Shown here piece after piece: positions 41,752 through 50,595 of a DNA stretch of 64,000 nucleotides. The notes beneath the pieces were generated by a model, which saw only the letters and a program-made list of their open reading frames with translations, was not told the origin of the DNA and searched no databases. The stretch's first letter is position 1. The number at the start of each line of letters is the position of its first letter. Source of the DNA: Flavobacteriales bacterium UBA2104 (GTDB lineage: Bacteria > Bacteroidota > Bacteroidia > Flavobacteriales_D > Crocinitomicaceae); the NCBI GenBank assembly GCA_002331485.1, contig DCYS01000033.1, positions 1 through 64,000 of the forward strand. The letters run 5' to 3'. Both the position numbers and the translations under genes were made by a program.

Positions 41752-42932
41752 TATTCCATGTTTTGTGTTAGGGTACTCATGTCTTTATCTCCACGTCCTG
41801 ATAAATTTATGACGATGATCTCATCTTTTTTGATCTTCAAATGATCCAAGACTGCCAATGCATGTGATGATTCTAATGCCGGAATAATCCCTTCAGATTT
41901 AGCAAGGAAAGAGGCATGATCTAGCGCTTTATCATCATTTATGGCAATACAATCAACACGACCAGAATGAATGGTTTCTGCATGCAATGGACCAATACCA
42001 GGGTAATCTAATCCAGCCGATATTGAATGCGGTTCAGTAATTTGACCGAATTCATCTTGCATCAACAACGTATAACTTCCATGAATTACTCCAGGTTTCC
42101 CCAATTGTGCAGTGGCTGCAGATTTGCCTGATTTAACCCCAAGTCCACCTGCCTCAACCGCAATGAGGTCAACTTCAGGAACATCATAAAAATGATAGAA
42201 AGCTCCGGCTGCATTACTTCCTCCACCCACACAGGCAATTACTTTGTCAGGATGATTAACACCTTCTTTTTCTTGTAATTGACGAATGATCTCCTCGCTG
42301 ATCACAGACTGAAAATAAGCAACCATAGAAGGGTAAGGATGTGGACCTACCACGGACCCGATCAAGTAAAATGTATCTGGATTATTGATCCAGTGTCGAA
42401 TGGCTTCGTTCGTAGCATCTTTTAACGTTTTACTTCCTGAAACTGCGGGAATCACTTTTGCACCAAGGTACTTTATGCGCTGGACATTTGGAGCTTGACG
42501 TTCCATGTCCTTTTCGCCCATGTAAATAATACATTCCATACCTAAGAGTGCGCAAACAGTTGCAGTCGCTACACCATGCTGACCGGCTCCAGTTTCAGCA
42601 ACGATCTGGGTTTTATTCAGACGTTTTGCTAATAAGATCTGACCAATTGTGTTGTTGATCTTGTGGGCGCCTGTATGACAAAGATCTTCTCTTTTTAAAT
42701 AGATCTTTCCACCATATTTTTCAGATAGCTTTTCGGAATAATAGAGTGGAGTAGGACGTCCAACATAATCTTTCAAAAGTGCCTTGAATTCGTCCTCGAA
42801 AGAAGTATCATCTTTATATTTTAAATACGCTTTTCGCAGTTCTTCAACTGCAGGATACAATAATTCAGGGATATATGCTCCTCCAAATTTACCGTAAAAT
42901 CCTAATTCATCTGTTTCAACTAATGACTTCAT
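41751..42932 (-). CDS. trpB: Tryptophan synthase beta subunit
   Basis: 393 residues from MKSLVETDELGFYGKFGG; an ATG four codons earlier is equally possible. PLP-dependent condensation of indole with serine. PLP lysine in HTGAHKINNTIG; phosphate-binding VGGGSNAAGAF; ETGAGQHGVATA. Its start lies within the last codons of trpF. Confidence 0.97.
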   Translation of the reverse strand: MKSLVETDELGFYGKFGGAYIPELLYPAVEELRKAYLKYKDDTSFEDEFKALLKDYVGRPTPLYYSEKLSEKYGGKIYLKREDLCHTGAHKINNTIGQILLAKRLNKTQIVAETGAGQHGVATATVCALLGMECIIYMGEKDMERQAPNVQRIKYLGAKVIPAVSGSKTLKDATNEAIRHWINNPDTFYLIGSVVGPHPYPSMVAYFQSVISEEIIRQLQEKEGVNHPDKVIACVGGGSNAAGAFYHFYDVPEVDLIAVEAGGLGVKSGKSAATAQLGKPGVIHGSYTLLMQDEFGQITEPHSISAGLDYPGIGPLHAETIHSGRVDCIAINDDKALDHASFLAKSEGIIPALESSHALAVLDHLKIKKDEIIVINLSGRGDKDMSTLTQNME

Positions 42933-43536
42933 GTTTATATTCATTTAAAAATGCTTGAATAAGTGCTATATCTTTATTTCCTGGCTTCAATTCAAATCGG
43001 CTATTCAGATCTACACCCTTGAGCTGATCATGATTAATTGCTTTAATAGCCTGAATATCGTGCGGACCAATTCCACCACTCAGCAAGAAAGGCGTTGATC
43101 CTTTATAATGTTTTAGTATACTCCAATCGAATTGTTTTCCGCTACCTCCACCAAGTTTCGAAGGAGTGTCAAAAATGAATAGATCACAATATCCTTCATA
43201 AGCTTTTACCTTTTCGAATGTATGCTCGTCGTTAATAGAAAATGCCTTAATTACTTTGGATATTTCACCTATTGATCTACAATATTCAATAGATTCTTCA
43301 CCGTGAAGCTGGATATATTCAAAATTCATTCGTTCCTGAACAGACCGAATTTCATTTAGCTTAGCATTTCTAAAAACACCTACTGATTTCTTGGCTGTGG
43401 AAGGATTTGTGAAACCTCTTCCTACATATCGTGGAGACTCAGGAACATAAATAAACCCGAGAAAATCAATTCCATTTTCCGAAGAGAGCTGCTGGATTTC
43501 TTCTTCGTTTTTTAGTCCACAAACTTTTACGAGCAT
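42916..43536 (-). CDS. trpF: Phosphoribosylanthranilate isomerase
   Basis: 206 residues. Catalytic Cys in VKVCGLKNEEEI and Asp in FDTPSKLGGGSGKQFDW; QLHGEES. Separate gene rather than a TrpC-TrpF fusion. Overlaps trpC by 10 bp. Confidence 0.96.
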   Translation of the reverse strand: MLVKVCGLKNEEEIQQLSSENGIDFLGFIYVPESPRYVGRGFTNPSTAKKSVGVFRNAKLNEIRSVQERMNFEYIQLHGEESIEYCRSIGEISKVIKAFSINDEHTFEKVKAYEGYCDLFIFDTPSKLGGGSGKQFDWSILKHYKGSTPFLLSGGIGPHDIQAIKAINHDQLKGVDLNSRFELKPGNKDIALIQAFLNEYKHEVIS

Positions 43537-44318
43537 ACCGGAATTATTTTACTGGTTAATGATTGAATAACTTCTTTTGGGGAGCCACTTTTAACGATAG
43601 ACTCACCGATCAGTGCTCCTTGATAACCTATTTCTGCCAATTCTTTTATTTCATCAGCTGTTTTAATCCCAGACTCAGTTATTCGAATTGGTTTAACAGG
43701 AAGGTATTCCGCGAGATTTTTACTGATTGAAATATCTGTGATCTGTCGATCCAGATCTCGGTTATTTACACCAATAATATCAATCGATTCAGGAACTTTA
43801 TTCAATTCTTGTAAGTTGTGAACCTCAACAAGTACTTCCATGCCTAAAGTTTTGGCAATGATCGAGAACTGAAGTAATTCTTCTTTACTGAGCACAGAAG
43901 CGATCAAAAGAATACAGTCAGCTCCCATGGCTTTTGATTCAAATAGTTGAAACTCATCAACGATGAACTCCTTCCTCAACATTGGAACATCGAACGCATT
44001 ACGCAACGTGATAAAGTCGTTAGTTGTTGTTCCGAAATACTCCTTGTCTGTGAGAACAGATAATCCTGCAACGTTAGCTTCAACATAATTCTTAACGTAT
44101 TCAACAATGTTATTCGTGTTATTTAACTCACCCGCACTAGGTGATCTTCTCTTGAATTCTGCAATGACTCCGAATTCCCGCTCAGCTATCGATCTTGATA
44201 ATGAATTCACTTCTCTTTTGTAAAGCGGAGAATTTTCAAAAGTTCGCAAACTAACTTCGCGCTTAAGTGCTTGAACTTCTTCTTTCTTATGCGCTATTAT
44301 TTCATTTAATATATTCAT
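43527..44318 (-). CDS. trpC: Indole-3-glycerol phosphate synthase
   Basis: 263 residues. Catalytic Lys in VIAEFKRRSPSAG, PMLRKEFIVDEFQ, GVNNRDL and ITESGIKTADEI. Converts CdRP to indole-3-glycerol phosphate. Overlaps trpD by 4 bp. Confidence 0.97.
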   Translation of the reverse strand: MNILNEIIAHKKEEVQALKREVSLRTFENSPLYKREVNSLSRSIAEREFGVIAEFKRRSPSAGELNNTNNIVEYVKNYVEANVAGLSVLTDKEYFGTTTNDFITLRNAFDVPMLRKEFIVDEFQLFESKAMGADCILLIASVLSKEELLQFSIIAKTLGMEVLVEVHNLQELNKVPESIDIIGVNNRDLDRQITDISISKNLAEYLPVKPIRITESGIKTADEIKELAEIGYQGALIGESIVKSGSPKEVIQSLTSKIIPVCS

Positions 44319-45313
44319 GCTAAACTATTTTCTGTAGTTAATTGATTCAGGATCTGGATCGCCCTTCCTGATTTTATGTGTTCTATTGATTCTTTAAAAG
44401 CCTCTTCTAAAGGTGTCGAATCCATTAAATTAATGGCCTTAGCACAGTTTATTGCCACGACTTGATGCTGTGGGATAGTTCCTTTTCCAGAAAGTATACT
44501 TTTGAGTATTTCTGCAGCTTCTTTCGGATTTCTCCCTCCATGTATAGCTTTAGGATCAATTCGTTCAATACCCAGACGCTCTGCGTTTATGATCTCATCC
44601 GAATGCTTAGAGAAAACTCGTGCGTCTCCCGTTAAGGTGATCTCGTCATATCCGTCAAGTCCGTAGATAACACCATAATTTTTTCTGCTTTTTCGAAGTG
44701 TATGTTGGTAAACTCGGGCTACTCCCATACTAAATACGCCGGTTAGTTGAAACGCAGGTTGAACTGGATTTACCAGAGGCCCCATAATATTGAAGAAAGT
44801 TGGTATCCCTAGGTTTTTCCGAAGCGGAGCAACTTTCTTCATTACAGGATGGAATAGTGGAGCATGCAGAAAGCAAACGTTGTTTTCATTCAACTGCTCA
44901 TTAAGGCGTTTACTGTCATTGGTAAACTCAACACCTAATTCATTCAGAACATTAGAAGATCCGCAGAGTGAAGAAACCCCGTAGTTTCCATGTTTGATGA
45001 CTTTATAACCCATACTTGCTAGTACAAAAGCCGTTGTAGTACTCACATTGAAGGTATTTTTTCCATCTCCTCCAGTACCACATAGGTCAATAGCATTACT
45101 ACCATCCAATTCAACAGGTATAGCTAATTCAAGTAGTGCTTTCTGAAATCCATGAACTTCTTCAACTGCAATAGGTCTGGATTGAAGAGCGATCATAAAT
45201 GCTACGATCTGTTCATCAGGGACTTCAACCTTTGCTATTTCTAACAGGGAATTATAGGCCTCTTCAGAAGATAGCGTTGCTTTATTCAGTATTTTCTTTA
45301 TTTGTTCTTGCAT
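44315..45313 (-). CDS. trpD: Anthranilate phosphoribosyltransferase
   Basis: 332 residues. PRPP-binding CGTGGDGKNTFNVST, KHGNYGVSSLCGS, and LGIPTFFNIMGPLVNP. Overlaps trpG by 16 bp. Confidence 0.97.
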   Translation of the reverse strand: MQEQIKKILNKATLSSEEAYNSLLEIAKVEVPDEQIVAFMIALQSRPIAVEEVHGFQKALLELAIPVELDGSNAIDLCGTGGDGKNTFNVSTTTAFVLASMGYKVIKHGNYGVSSLCGSSNVLNELGVEFTNDSKRLNEQLNENNVCFLHAPLFHPVMKKVAPLRKNLGIPTFFNIMGPLVNPVQPAFQLTGVFSMGVARVYQHTLRKSRKNYGVIYGLDGYDEITLTGDARVFSKHSDEIINAERLGIERIDPKAIHGGRNPKEAAEILKSILSGKGTIPQHQVVAINCAKAINLMDSTPLEEAFKESIEHIKSGRAIQILNQLTTENSLA

Positions 45314-45876
45314 GTCGTTATCCAGTTATTAATTATTGTTCTACCATTCGGCGTTAATATACTTTCGGGATGATACTGAACTCCCATATGTGGAAGTGCT
45401 TTGTGTTCAAAAGACATTACCAGATCATTGAAGTATCCCGTAGTTTCAAGATCATCAGGCAAACTCTGTTCAAGATGCCAACTGTGATATCTTCCGACTT
45501 CTAAATCAGTGTCAAGTCCGCGATATAATTGTGACTGTGGTTTGATCTTAATATGAGAAGACTTTCCATGAATGATCTCGGGAGCGGGTGATAATTTTGC
45601 ACCGTAATGTTCACCTATCGCCTGATACCCTAGACAAACTCCCAATAGTGGTTTCTTATGAGTTTCTGCATATGAAATGATCTTCATTAGATCTCCAGCT
45701 TCAGATGGTATTCCAGGTCCAGGAGACAACAAGAATCCATCATACTCATCTAATTTATCATGGTCGATCTCGTCATTTCTAAAGAGATCAACGCGCTCAG
45801 TTGATTCGTTCTCCTTTAAATAGCGAACCAGATTGTACACGAATGAGTCGTAGTTATCGATTACACAAAAATTCAT
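45298..45876 (-). CDS. trpG: Anthranilate synthase glutamine amidotransferase subunit
   Basis: 192 residues. Class I amidotransferase with nucleophile Cys in GVCLGYQAIG and His-Glu in QYHPESILTPNG. Supplies ammonia to TrpE. Overlaps trpE by 4 bp. In some bacteria it also serves folate synthesis (PabA); its place here points to tryptophan. Confidence 0.96.
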   Translation of the reverse strand: MNFCVIDNYDSFVYNLVRYLKENESTERVDLFRNDEIDHDKLDEYDGFLLSPGPGIPSEAGDLMKIISYAETHKKPLLGVCLGYQAIGEHYGAKLSPAPEIIHGKSSHIKIKPQSQLYRGLDTDLEVGRYHSWHLEQSLPDDLETTGYFNDLVMSFEHKALPHMGVQYHPESILTPNGRTIINNWITTCKNK

Positions 45877-47267
45877 TGGACCAAATGTTTTTTAGTTGAT
45901 GTTGTTGCCTTGATCGCTTTTCGAACGGCATTTAATTTATTGTCTACTTCCTCCAGTTCACTTTCAGGTAATGAATCAAGTACGATTCCTGCACCCGCTT
46001 GATAGTGAAGCACATTTGATTTTGAAAGAATAGATCGAATGACAATAGCCATATTCAGAGATTGATCTGCTCCGATTATTCCAACAGCTCCACCATAATA
46101 TTCTCTCGGTTCATCTTCATATTTGGATATCAGTTCCAGAGCTTTTGGTTTTGGAGCTCCCGATAAAGTTCCTGCTGGAAAGGTATCGAAAAATGCGGCT
46201 AGAGGAGACGCTCCCTCGAGTGTACCTTTTATAATGGAAACTAAATGGATCACGTGGCTGAAGTATTGCACCTCTTTTAAGCTGTCTACTTTAACATGGC
46301 TACAATGCTTGCTAAGGTCATTTCTTGCCAGATCAACTAGCATCATATGCTCGGCATTCTCTTTTTCATCATGGAGTAGCGCATTGGCATTTTTTTCATC
46401 TTCATGTGTATTGCCCGTTCGTTTTACCGTGCCCGCTATCGGATGGATCTCAACCTCTTTGTTTTTCACCCGTAATTGGGCCTCAGGGGAAGACCCCATG
46501 AGTCGATACGATTCGAAATCAAAATAGTACAAGTAAGGAGAAGGATTTAGTCTTCTGAGCTGGCGATAAACCTCAAAGTCCTCACCAATAAATGGTTGAC
46601 TGAATCGACGAGATAATACAAGTTGAAATACATCACCTCTTTTTACATGATCTATTGCTTTTAATACATTTGACTTGTATTCATCTGGAGTAGTCGTAGA
46701 TGTCTCCTCCCCGATGTGTTCAAACGGAAATTGGGGCACATTGTGTTGATCTAAAGAGGAAAGTATGTGATCAATACCATCAAATTCATTATATAAGGAG
46801 TTTTCAATGATCATTCCCTCATCTTTAAAGTGATCGATAACAATTATGTATTTGTAGATCATCAAATGCACATCAGGCAGATCTAGACTCTTTTTACGTT
46901 CAACCGTATGTTTTTCTAGATAATTGGCAGCCTCGAAATTGATTCTTCCTAGAAATCCATTATAGGATGTTTTTTCTTGAAAGCTATATTCATTGATGAT
47001 CTTTTCGATCGTTTGCACTGCACTGCGGCTTTCGATGATTTCTTCGCGAATGGATTGAGAATGCTGAGTGAGTTTTAGCATTTTCCCGTTCAAGGTAAGC
47101 TCGACAATGGGATCGAGTCCAATAACAGAAGAACTATCTGTGCGATCGTGATAATCATTACTTTCCAATAAACATGGCTTTCTGTAATGGTCACGAAGAC
47201 TCAAGTACATTCCAACGGGTGTATAGAGATCGGCATTAAAAGATGTAGATTTTGTATAAATTTTCAT
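45873..47267 (-). CDS. trpE: Anthranilate synthase component I
   Basis: 464 residues. Converts chorismate to anthranilate, the committed step. The feedback-inhibition motif is intact (CLLESNDYHD, tryptophan-binding LLES). The chorismate-binding domain has PSPYLYYFDFESYRLMGSSPE, PIAGTVKRTG, DLARNDLSKHC and YYGGAVGIIG. First gene of trpEGDCFBA, 153 bases after the leader-peptide start, so controlled both by attenuation and by product inhibition. Confidence 0.97.
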   Translation of the reverse strand: MKIYTKSTSFNADLYTPVGMYLSLRDHYRKPCLLESNDYHDRTDSSSVIGLDPIVELTLNGKMLKLTQHSQSIREEIIESRSAVQTIEKIINEYSFQEKTSYNGFLGRINFEAANYLEKHTVERKKSLDLPDVHLMIYKYIIVIDHFKDEGMIIENSLYNEFDGIDHILSSLDQHNVPQFPFEHIGEETSTTTPDEYKSNVLKAIDHVKRGDVFQLVLSRRFSQPFIGEDFEVYRQLRRLNPSPYLYYFDFESYRLMGSSPEAQLRVKNKEVEIHPIAGTVKRTGNTHEDEKNANALLHDEKENAEHMMLVDLARNDLSKHCSHVKVDSLKEVQYFSHVIHLVSIIKGTLEGASPLAAFFDTFPAGTLSGAPKPKALELISKYEDEPREYYGGAVGIIGADQSLNMAIVIRSILSKSNVLHYQAGAGIVLDSLPESELEEVDNKLNAVRKAIKATTSTKKHLVQ

Positions 47268-47287
47268 AACGTTAAATAAAATGGGGT

Positions 47288-47323
47288 AAAAAAAAAGAGC
47301 CTCTCGGATGTGAGAAGCTCTTC
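47288..47323 (-). terminator. trp attenuator terminator
   Basis: On the minus strand AGAGC-T-TCTC / GAGA-G-GCTCT forms the hairpin, followed by nine U, ending 20 bases before trpE. Its 5' arm (AGCTTCTCACA, 47309-47319) can instead pair with TGTGAG-CT-AAGCT at 47354-47366 in the leader, with only a 2-base bulge, giving an antiterminator. This is the classic mutually exclusive pairing of amino-acid attenuators. Confidence 0.88.
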
Positions 47324-47348
47324 TAAATATCTATTGGATATAATACAA

Positions 47349-47420
47349 TTACCAGCTTAGCTCACACCATCGTGCAGTAAGCCACCACCAGTTTGTATTA
47401 TTTGCTTTGATCGAAATCAT
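47349..47420 (-). CDS. trpL: trp operon leader peptide
   Basis: 23 codons with five Trp: a run of three at codons 11-13 (NTNWWWLTARW), one at 18 and one at 23, the last codon before the stop. Stalling at the WWW run would leave the antiterminator sequence (47354-47366, within its last codons) free, so the terminator cannot form; smooth translation to the stop covers it and lets the terminator fold. There is no Shine-Dalgarno; the -7 element ends four bases before the ATG. Too short for routine gene finding. Confidence 0.88.
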   Translation of the reverse strand: MISIKANNTNWWWLTARWCELSW

Positions 47421-47424
47421 GATG

Positions 47425-47432
47425 CAATTATA
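47425..47432 (-). promoter_or_regulatory. -7 element of the trp operon
   Basis: TATAATTG on the minus strand, one mismatch from TAnnTTTG, then CATC and the leader ATG. The predicted transcription start is at or next to the A of the ATG. Confidence 0.6.
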
Positions 47433-47495
47433 AGTAAATATTTTATTTAAAAAGATGTTTTTAAAAATTTTCACTCAAAAAGTAGTTCCAACGTC

Positions 47496-47541
47496 ATTGT
47501 TTAACGAACTATTTTTAACTAACTTAAATGGAAACCTAAAA
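47496..47541. repeat. Direct repeat, left copy, flanking the secreted-protein pair
   Basis: 46 bp starting ATTGTTTAACGAACTATTTT and ending AACTTAAATGGAAACC-TAAAA. The copy at 52630-52675 matches at 42 of 46 positions in the same orientation. The left copy lies beyond the 3' end of the 47584 gene, on the trp side. Confidence 0.85.
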
Positions 47542-47583
47542 TTAATTGTTTCTCACAGCACTGATTAAAACACAATTCTTTAT

Positions 47584-50500
47584 TTAGATTTTAATGACTC
47601 TCTTAATGAATAGACCTTCTTTAGTATATAAATGAATAAAGTATAATCCTTTGTCCTGATTTGATATATCAATTTCAATGTTTTGAGAATTTTGGAATGA
47701 AATATTATTAAATGATAATTTCTCCCCAGTTATTGAATATAGATCAACTTGATTCAATTCTGGACTTGAACTTATCGATATTTTACCATTGGTTGGATTC
47801 GGATATATCATTATCTTATTTGAATTAATTTCTTCTATGGACAGATCATTCAAAGTGATACAATAGGATAAAGCTCTACACATACCTTGAGATATTTCTA
47901 CTCCATAGTCTCCATTATATGTGGGTAAAAAAGTTTCGGTATTACCATATGTTAAGTCAACACCACTATCACAGTCGAACCATTGATATGAATCCATACC
48001 TTCCTCAGCAACTAGAATATAGTTGTTGTTTTGAATATCAGCATCGAGATAATAACAAGCGTTGTATTCTATTTGACTGATAAATCCTGATAAGGGAGCT
48101 AGAGTTGTATTATGAGCTCCACCAACAAGAATAGAACCATCATTTAATAGCTCAATTGGATTACTTCTACTTAAATTATCAATTTGATCTATCTTTATTA
48201 TTGAATCCGAAAGATTGTTATTTAATTCATTAAAGAAGATTATTGCATCCGAACTATTATTATTCGAAGAGTACCCACTAACTGCTACATAACTATTTTC
48301 ATTATTTACGACAAGATCTTGTACAGTCATATTTGCATAAGAAACTGTATCAAGGTAGTTGATCCATTCGATTTGACCATTCACCTTATTTATGCATGCT
48401 ACATTTAGTTTGTTATTGCCCGAACCGGCAGTTATCAAATGATTTAGACTATCCATGTCAATTCTGACGAACTCTCCATTTTCAGTACTGGTATATTCAT
48501 AGTTCAATAATCCTGTAATCAGATTGTATGAAGAGATTGTTTGATTCCCTGAAGGTCCTTTACCACTCATATAAATTTTATCATTTTCGATTAGGTGGTC
48601 ATAATAAGTAGAATAGGGGAACGATAAAAATGATGACTTAATCATACTATTTTTGTCGACATAAAATATATTTTCACTGCCAACAGCGATTAAAGTGTCT
48701 TCGTTCTTTTTACTGACAATATTTAAATTTCCTGTAAAATTTGCGTTATCATTGATTTCATCAAAGTATTCTATGTTCGAAATAGAATTTCCCGACCATT
48801 TGACATATTTAATTGAGTCATTGTGAATAAAAAATACGACAAGATTTGAATCTAAAAGTTCGATTTCAATTGGTTTTACGTGATTTTGATTGAAATCAAT
48901 GGAGTCATTGTCAATTAAATCACCTGTTGAAAGACTGAACTTGAAAAAATGTATGCTTGATGTTTCATTTTCGTGATAAGGTGGTGTATTCAAACTATCT
49001 TTAGCGTGCCCTGTGATATATATGTAGGAGGAATCTATTTTCATTTGATCTGCATAAATTATCCCAGGACGATCAATTCGCATTGTCCATTGTTCTTGTA
49101 ATAAAGTATCTAACTTTTGTATTTGGATAGAAGCCCCAAGTTGAGATAATGTAATTACTTCATGTTGATAATTTTTTATATCTCGAACTTCGGATTCGAA
49201 TGGATAGAATCCTCCAATTCTTCGTTTCAATAGAACATCACCCATTTGATTCAATTTAGTGAAGACAGGATAACTGTCATCAATAGGCCATCCACCAGTG
49301 TATCTGTCTTGATTTCCAATTATAACCGGAGTGTTTCCGTAAACGAACGAAATAATTCCAGTGCTATTTTGATCGTAAATTGTTGAATCCTCTGTTATGG
49401 TCAAATCATAGATCTTTTCACCAGTGTTCCCATCAATTTTCATTATCCCCCATGCACCAGGGCCAAAATTCGGATCTCCATAAAATCCTGTAGAGTAGAT
49501 GTCACCTGAACAATCTAAGTCGATTGAAAGAGCGGATTCAACTCCTCCGCTATAATTTTGAGGGACGCCTATTGGAGTCATACTCTCTATAGTAAGCCAA
49601 CTTCTCAAACCTGTGTATTTATTAATCTTTGCACAAAGAAAACTACCTTGTGATGTTGTTCCTTTTTTGTAAGAAATAAAAAGAATACTATCATTCTCTG
49701 CAACGTCTGATACGCGTACATTTCCATAGCATCCGATAGTCTTCCATATAGTATCGCCAGTATGTTCATTTATTTTAATGACTATACCATTTCCAGATGA
49801 ATAACAATTTCCTTCAGAGCCAAATAAATAAATACCGTTATTCTTTCCTTTGTGAATATCTTTGATACAGTCTAGTCTTTCATCTTCAGGTAAACCAGTA
49901 TTAAATCTCCTTCTCCATAATCGTATATTGATATTATCTCTGTTGAATTTATGAAGATATTCATTTTGAGCTAGGTAAATGTTCTTCGATTCATCAGTAA
50001 TAATATTGCAGTGTTCAGAATCTTCAGGAAAAATTTTCGTTTCAATGGTGTCTCCAATTAACTTATCTACCTTGACTATTTTAGGATAATCTCCACCATA
50101 CTCATCTCTTAAATACCCTAATAGAAATTGAGATGAGTCGTAGTCAAGAATTTCAACTTCCCATGAAAATTGCGTATCTAAGTATAATTTTCTCCATACA
50201 AGTTCGCCTGTTTGAGCATCAACTTTCCATAGGTAATTGTTTTGTTCATTTTCTGGATGATCCAGAGAGATTCCGTATACATAGCCGTCGTTGGATAATA
50301 TGATTTCAAATGTTCTCGTGGCATTTGCCGTCATTTTATCAGTGTTATTAGTTGACCAAACAATATCTCCATTCAAATCTACTTTGATAATACATGGATG
50401 ATCATCATAAACTGAATCTACACTCGCTGATAAGATAATTCCATTTTCAACTTTTATAAAATCAAATACATTATCTATAAATCCATTCGTTGTATCAGAG

Positions 50501-50589
50501 AAATACTTTTCACTAACTATTTCAGGGTTCTGACCGAAAGTATTAACAAGAAAAAATATTGTAAAGCAAAATAAGATTGGTTTAGACAT
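47584..50589 (-). CDS. Large secreted protein with type IX C-terminal sorting domain
   Basis: 1001 residues. Signal peptide ending NTFGQ. The body is a series of WD/PQQ-like beta-propeller blades around phrases such as GNTGEKIYDL, TGDTIWKTIG, NTGELVWRKL-type repeats, as in delta-60 or PQQ-like surface proteins. The C-terminal 80 residues (IMIYPNPTNGKISISS, VDLYSITGEKLSF, KGLYFIHLYTKEGLFIKRVI) are a type A Por sorting domain, so export is by the type IX system to the cell surface. Six bases after the 50596 gene, hence a two-gene unit. Function unknown. Confidence 0.85.
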   Translation of the reverse strand: MSKPILFCFTIFFLVNTFGQNPEIVSEKYFSDTTNGFIDNVFDFIKVENGIILSASVDSVYDDHPCIIKVDLNGDIVWSTNNTDKMTANATRTFEIILSNDGYVYGISLDHPENEQNNYLWKVDAQTGELVWRKLYLDTQFSWEVEILDYDSSQFLLGYLRDEYGGDYPKIVKVDKLIGDTIETKIFPEDSEHCNIITDESKNIYLAQNEYLHKFNRDNINIRLWRRRFNTGLPEDERLDCIKDIHKGKNNGIYLFGSEGNCYSSGNGIVIKINEHTGDTIWKTIGCYGNVRVSDVAENDSILFISYKKGTTSQGSFLCAKINKYTGLRSWLTIESMTPIGVPQNYSGGVESALSIDLDCSGDIYSTGFYGDPNFGPGAWGIMKIDGNTGEKIYDLTITEDSTIYDQNSTGIISFVYGNTPVIIGNQDRYTGGWPIDDSYPVFTKLNQMGDVLLKRRIGGFYPFESEVRDIKNYQHEVITLSQLGASIQIQKLDTLLQEQWTMRIDRPGIIYADQMKIDSSYIYITGHAKDSLNTPPYHENETSSIHFFKFSLSTGDLIDNDSIDFNQNHVKPIEIELLDSNLVVFFIHNDSIKYVKWSGNSISNIEYFDEINDNANFTGNLNIVSKKNEDTLIAVGSENIFYVDKNSMIKSSFLSFPYSTYYDHLIENDKIYMSGKGPSGNQTISSYNLITGLLNYEYTSTENGEFVRIDMDSLNHLITAGSGNNKLNVACINKVNGQIEWINYLDTVSYANMTVQDLVVNNENSYVAVSGYSSNNNSSDAIIFFNELNNNLSDSIIKIDQIDNLSRSNPIELLNDGSILVGGAHNTTLAPLSGFISQIEYNACYYLDADIQNNNYILVAEEGMDSYQWFDCDSGVDLTYGNTETFLPTYNGDYGVEISQGMCRALSYCITLNDLSIEEINSNKIMIYPNPTNGKISISSSPELNQVDLYSITGEKLSFNNISFQNSQNIEIDISNQDKGLYFIHLYTKEGLFIKRVIKI

Positions 50590-50595
50590 AGTAGT

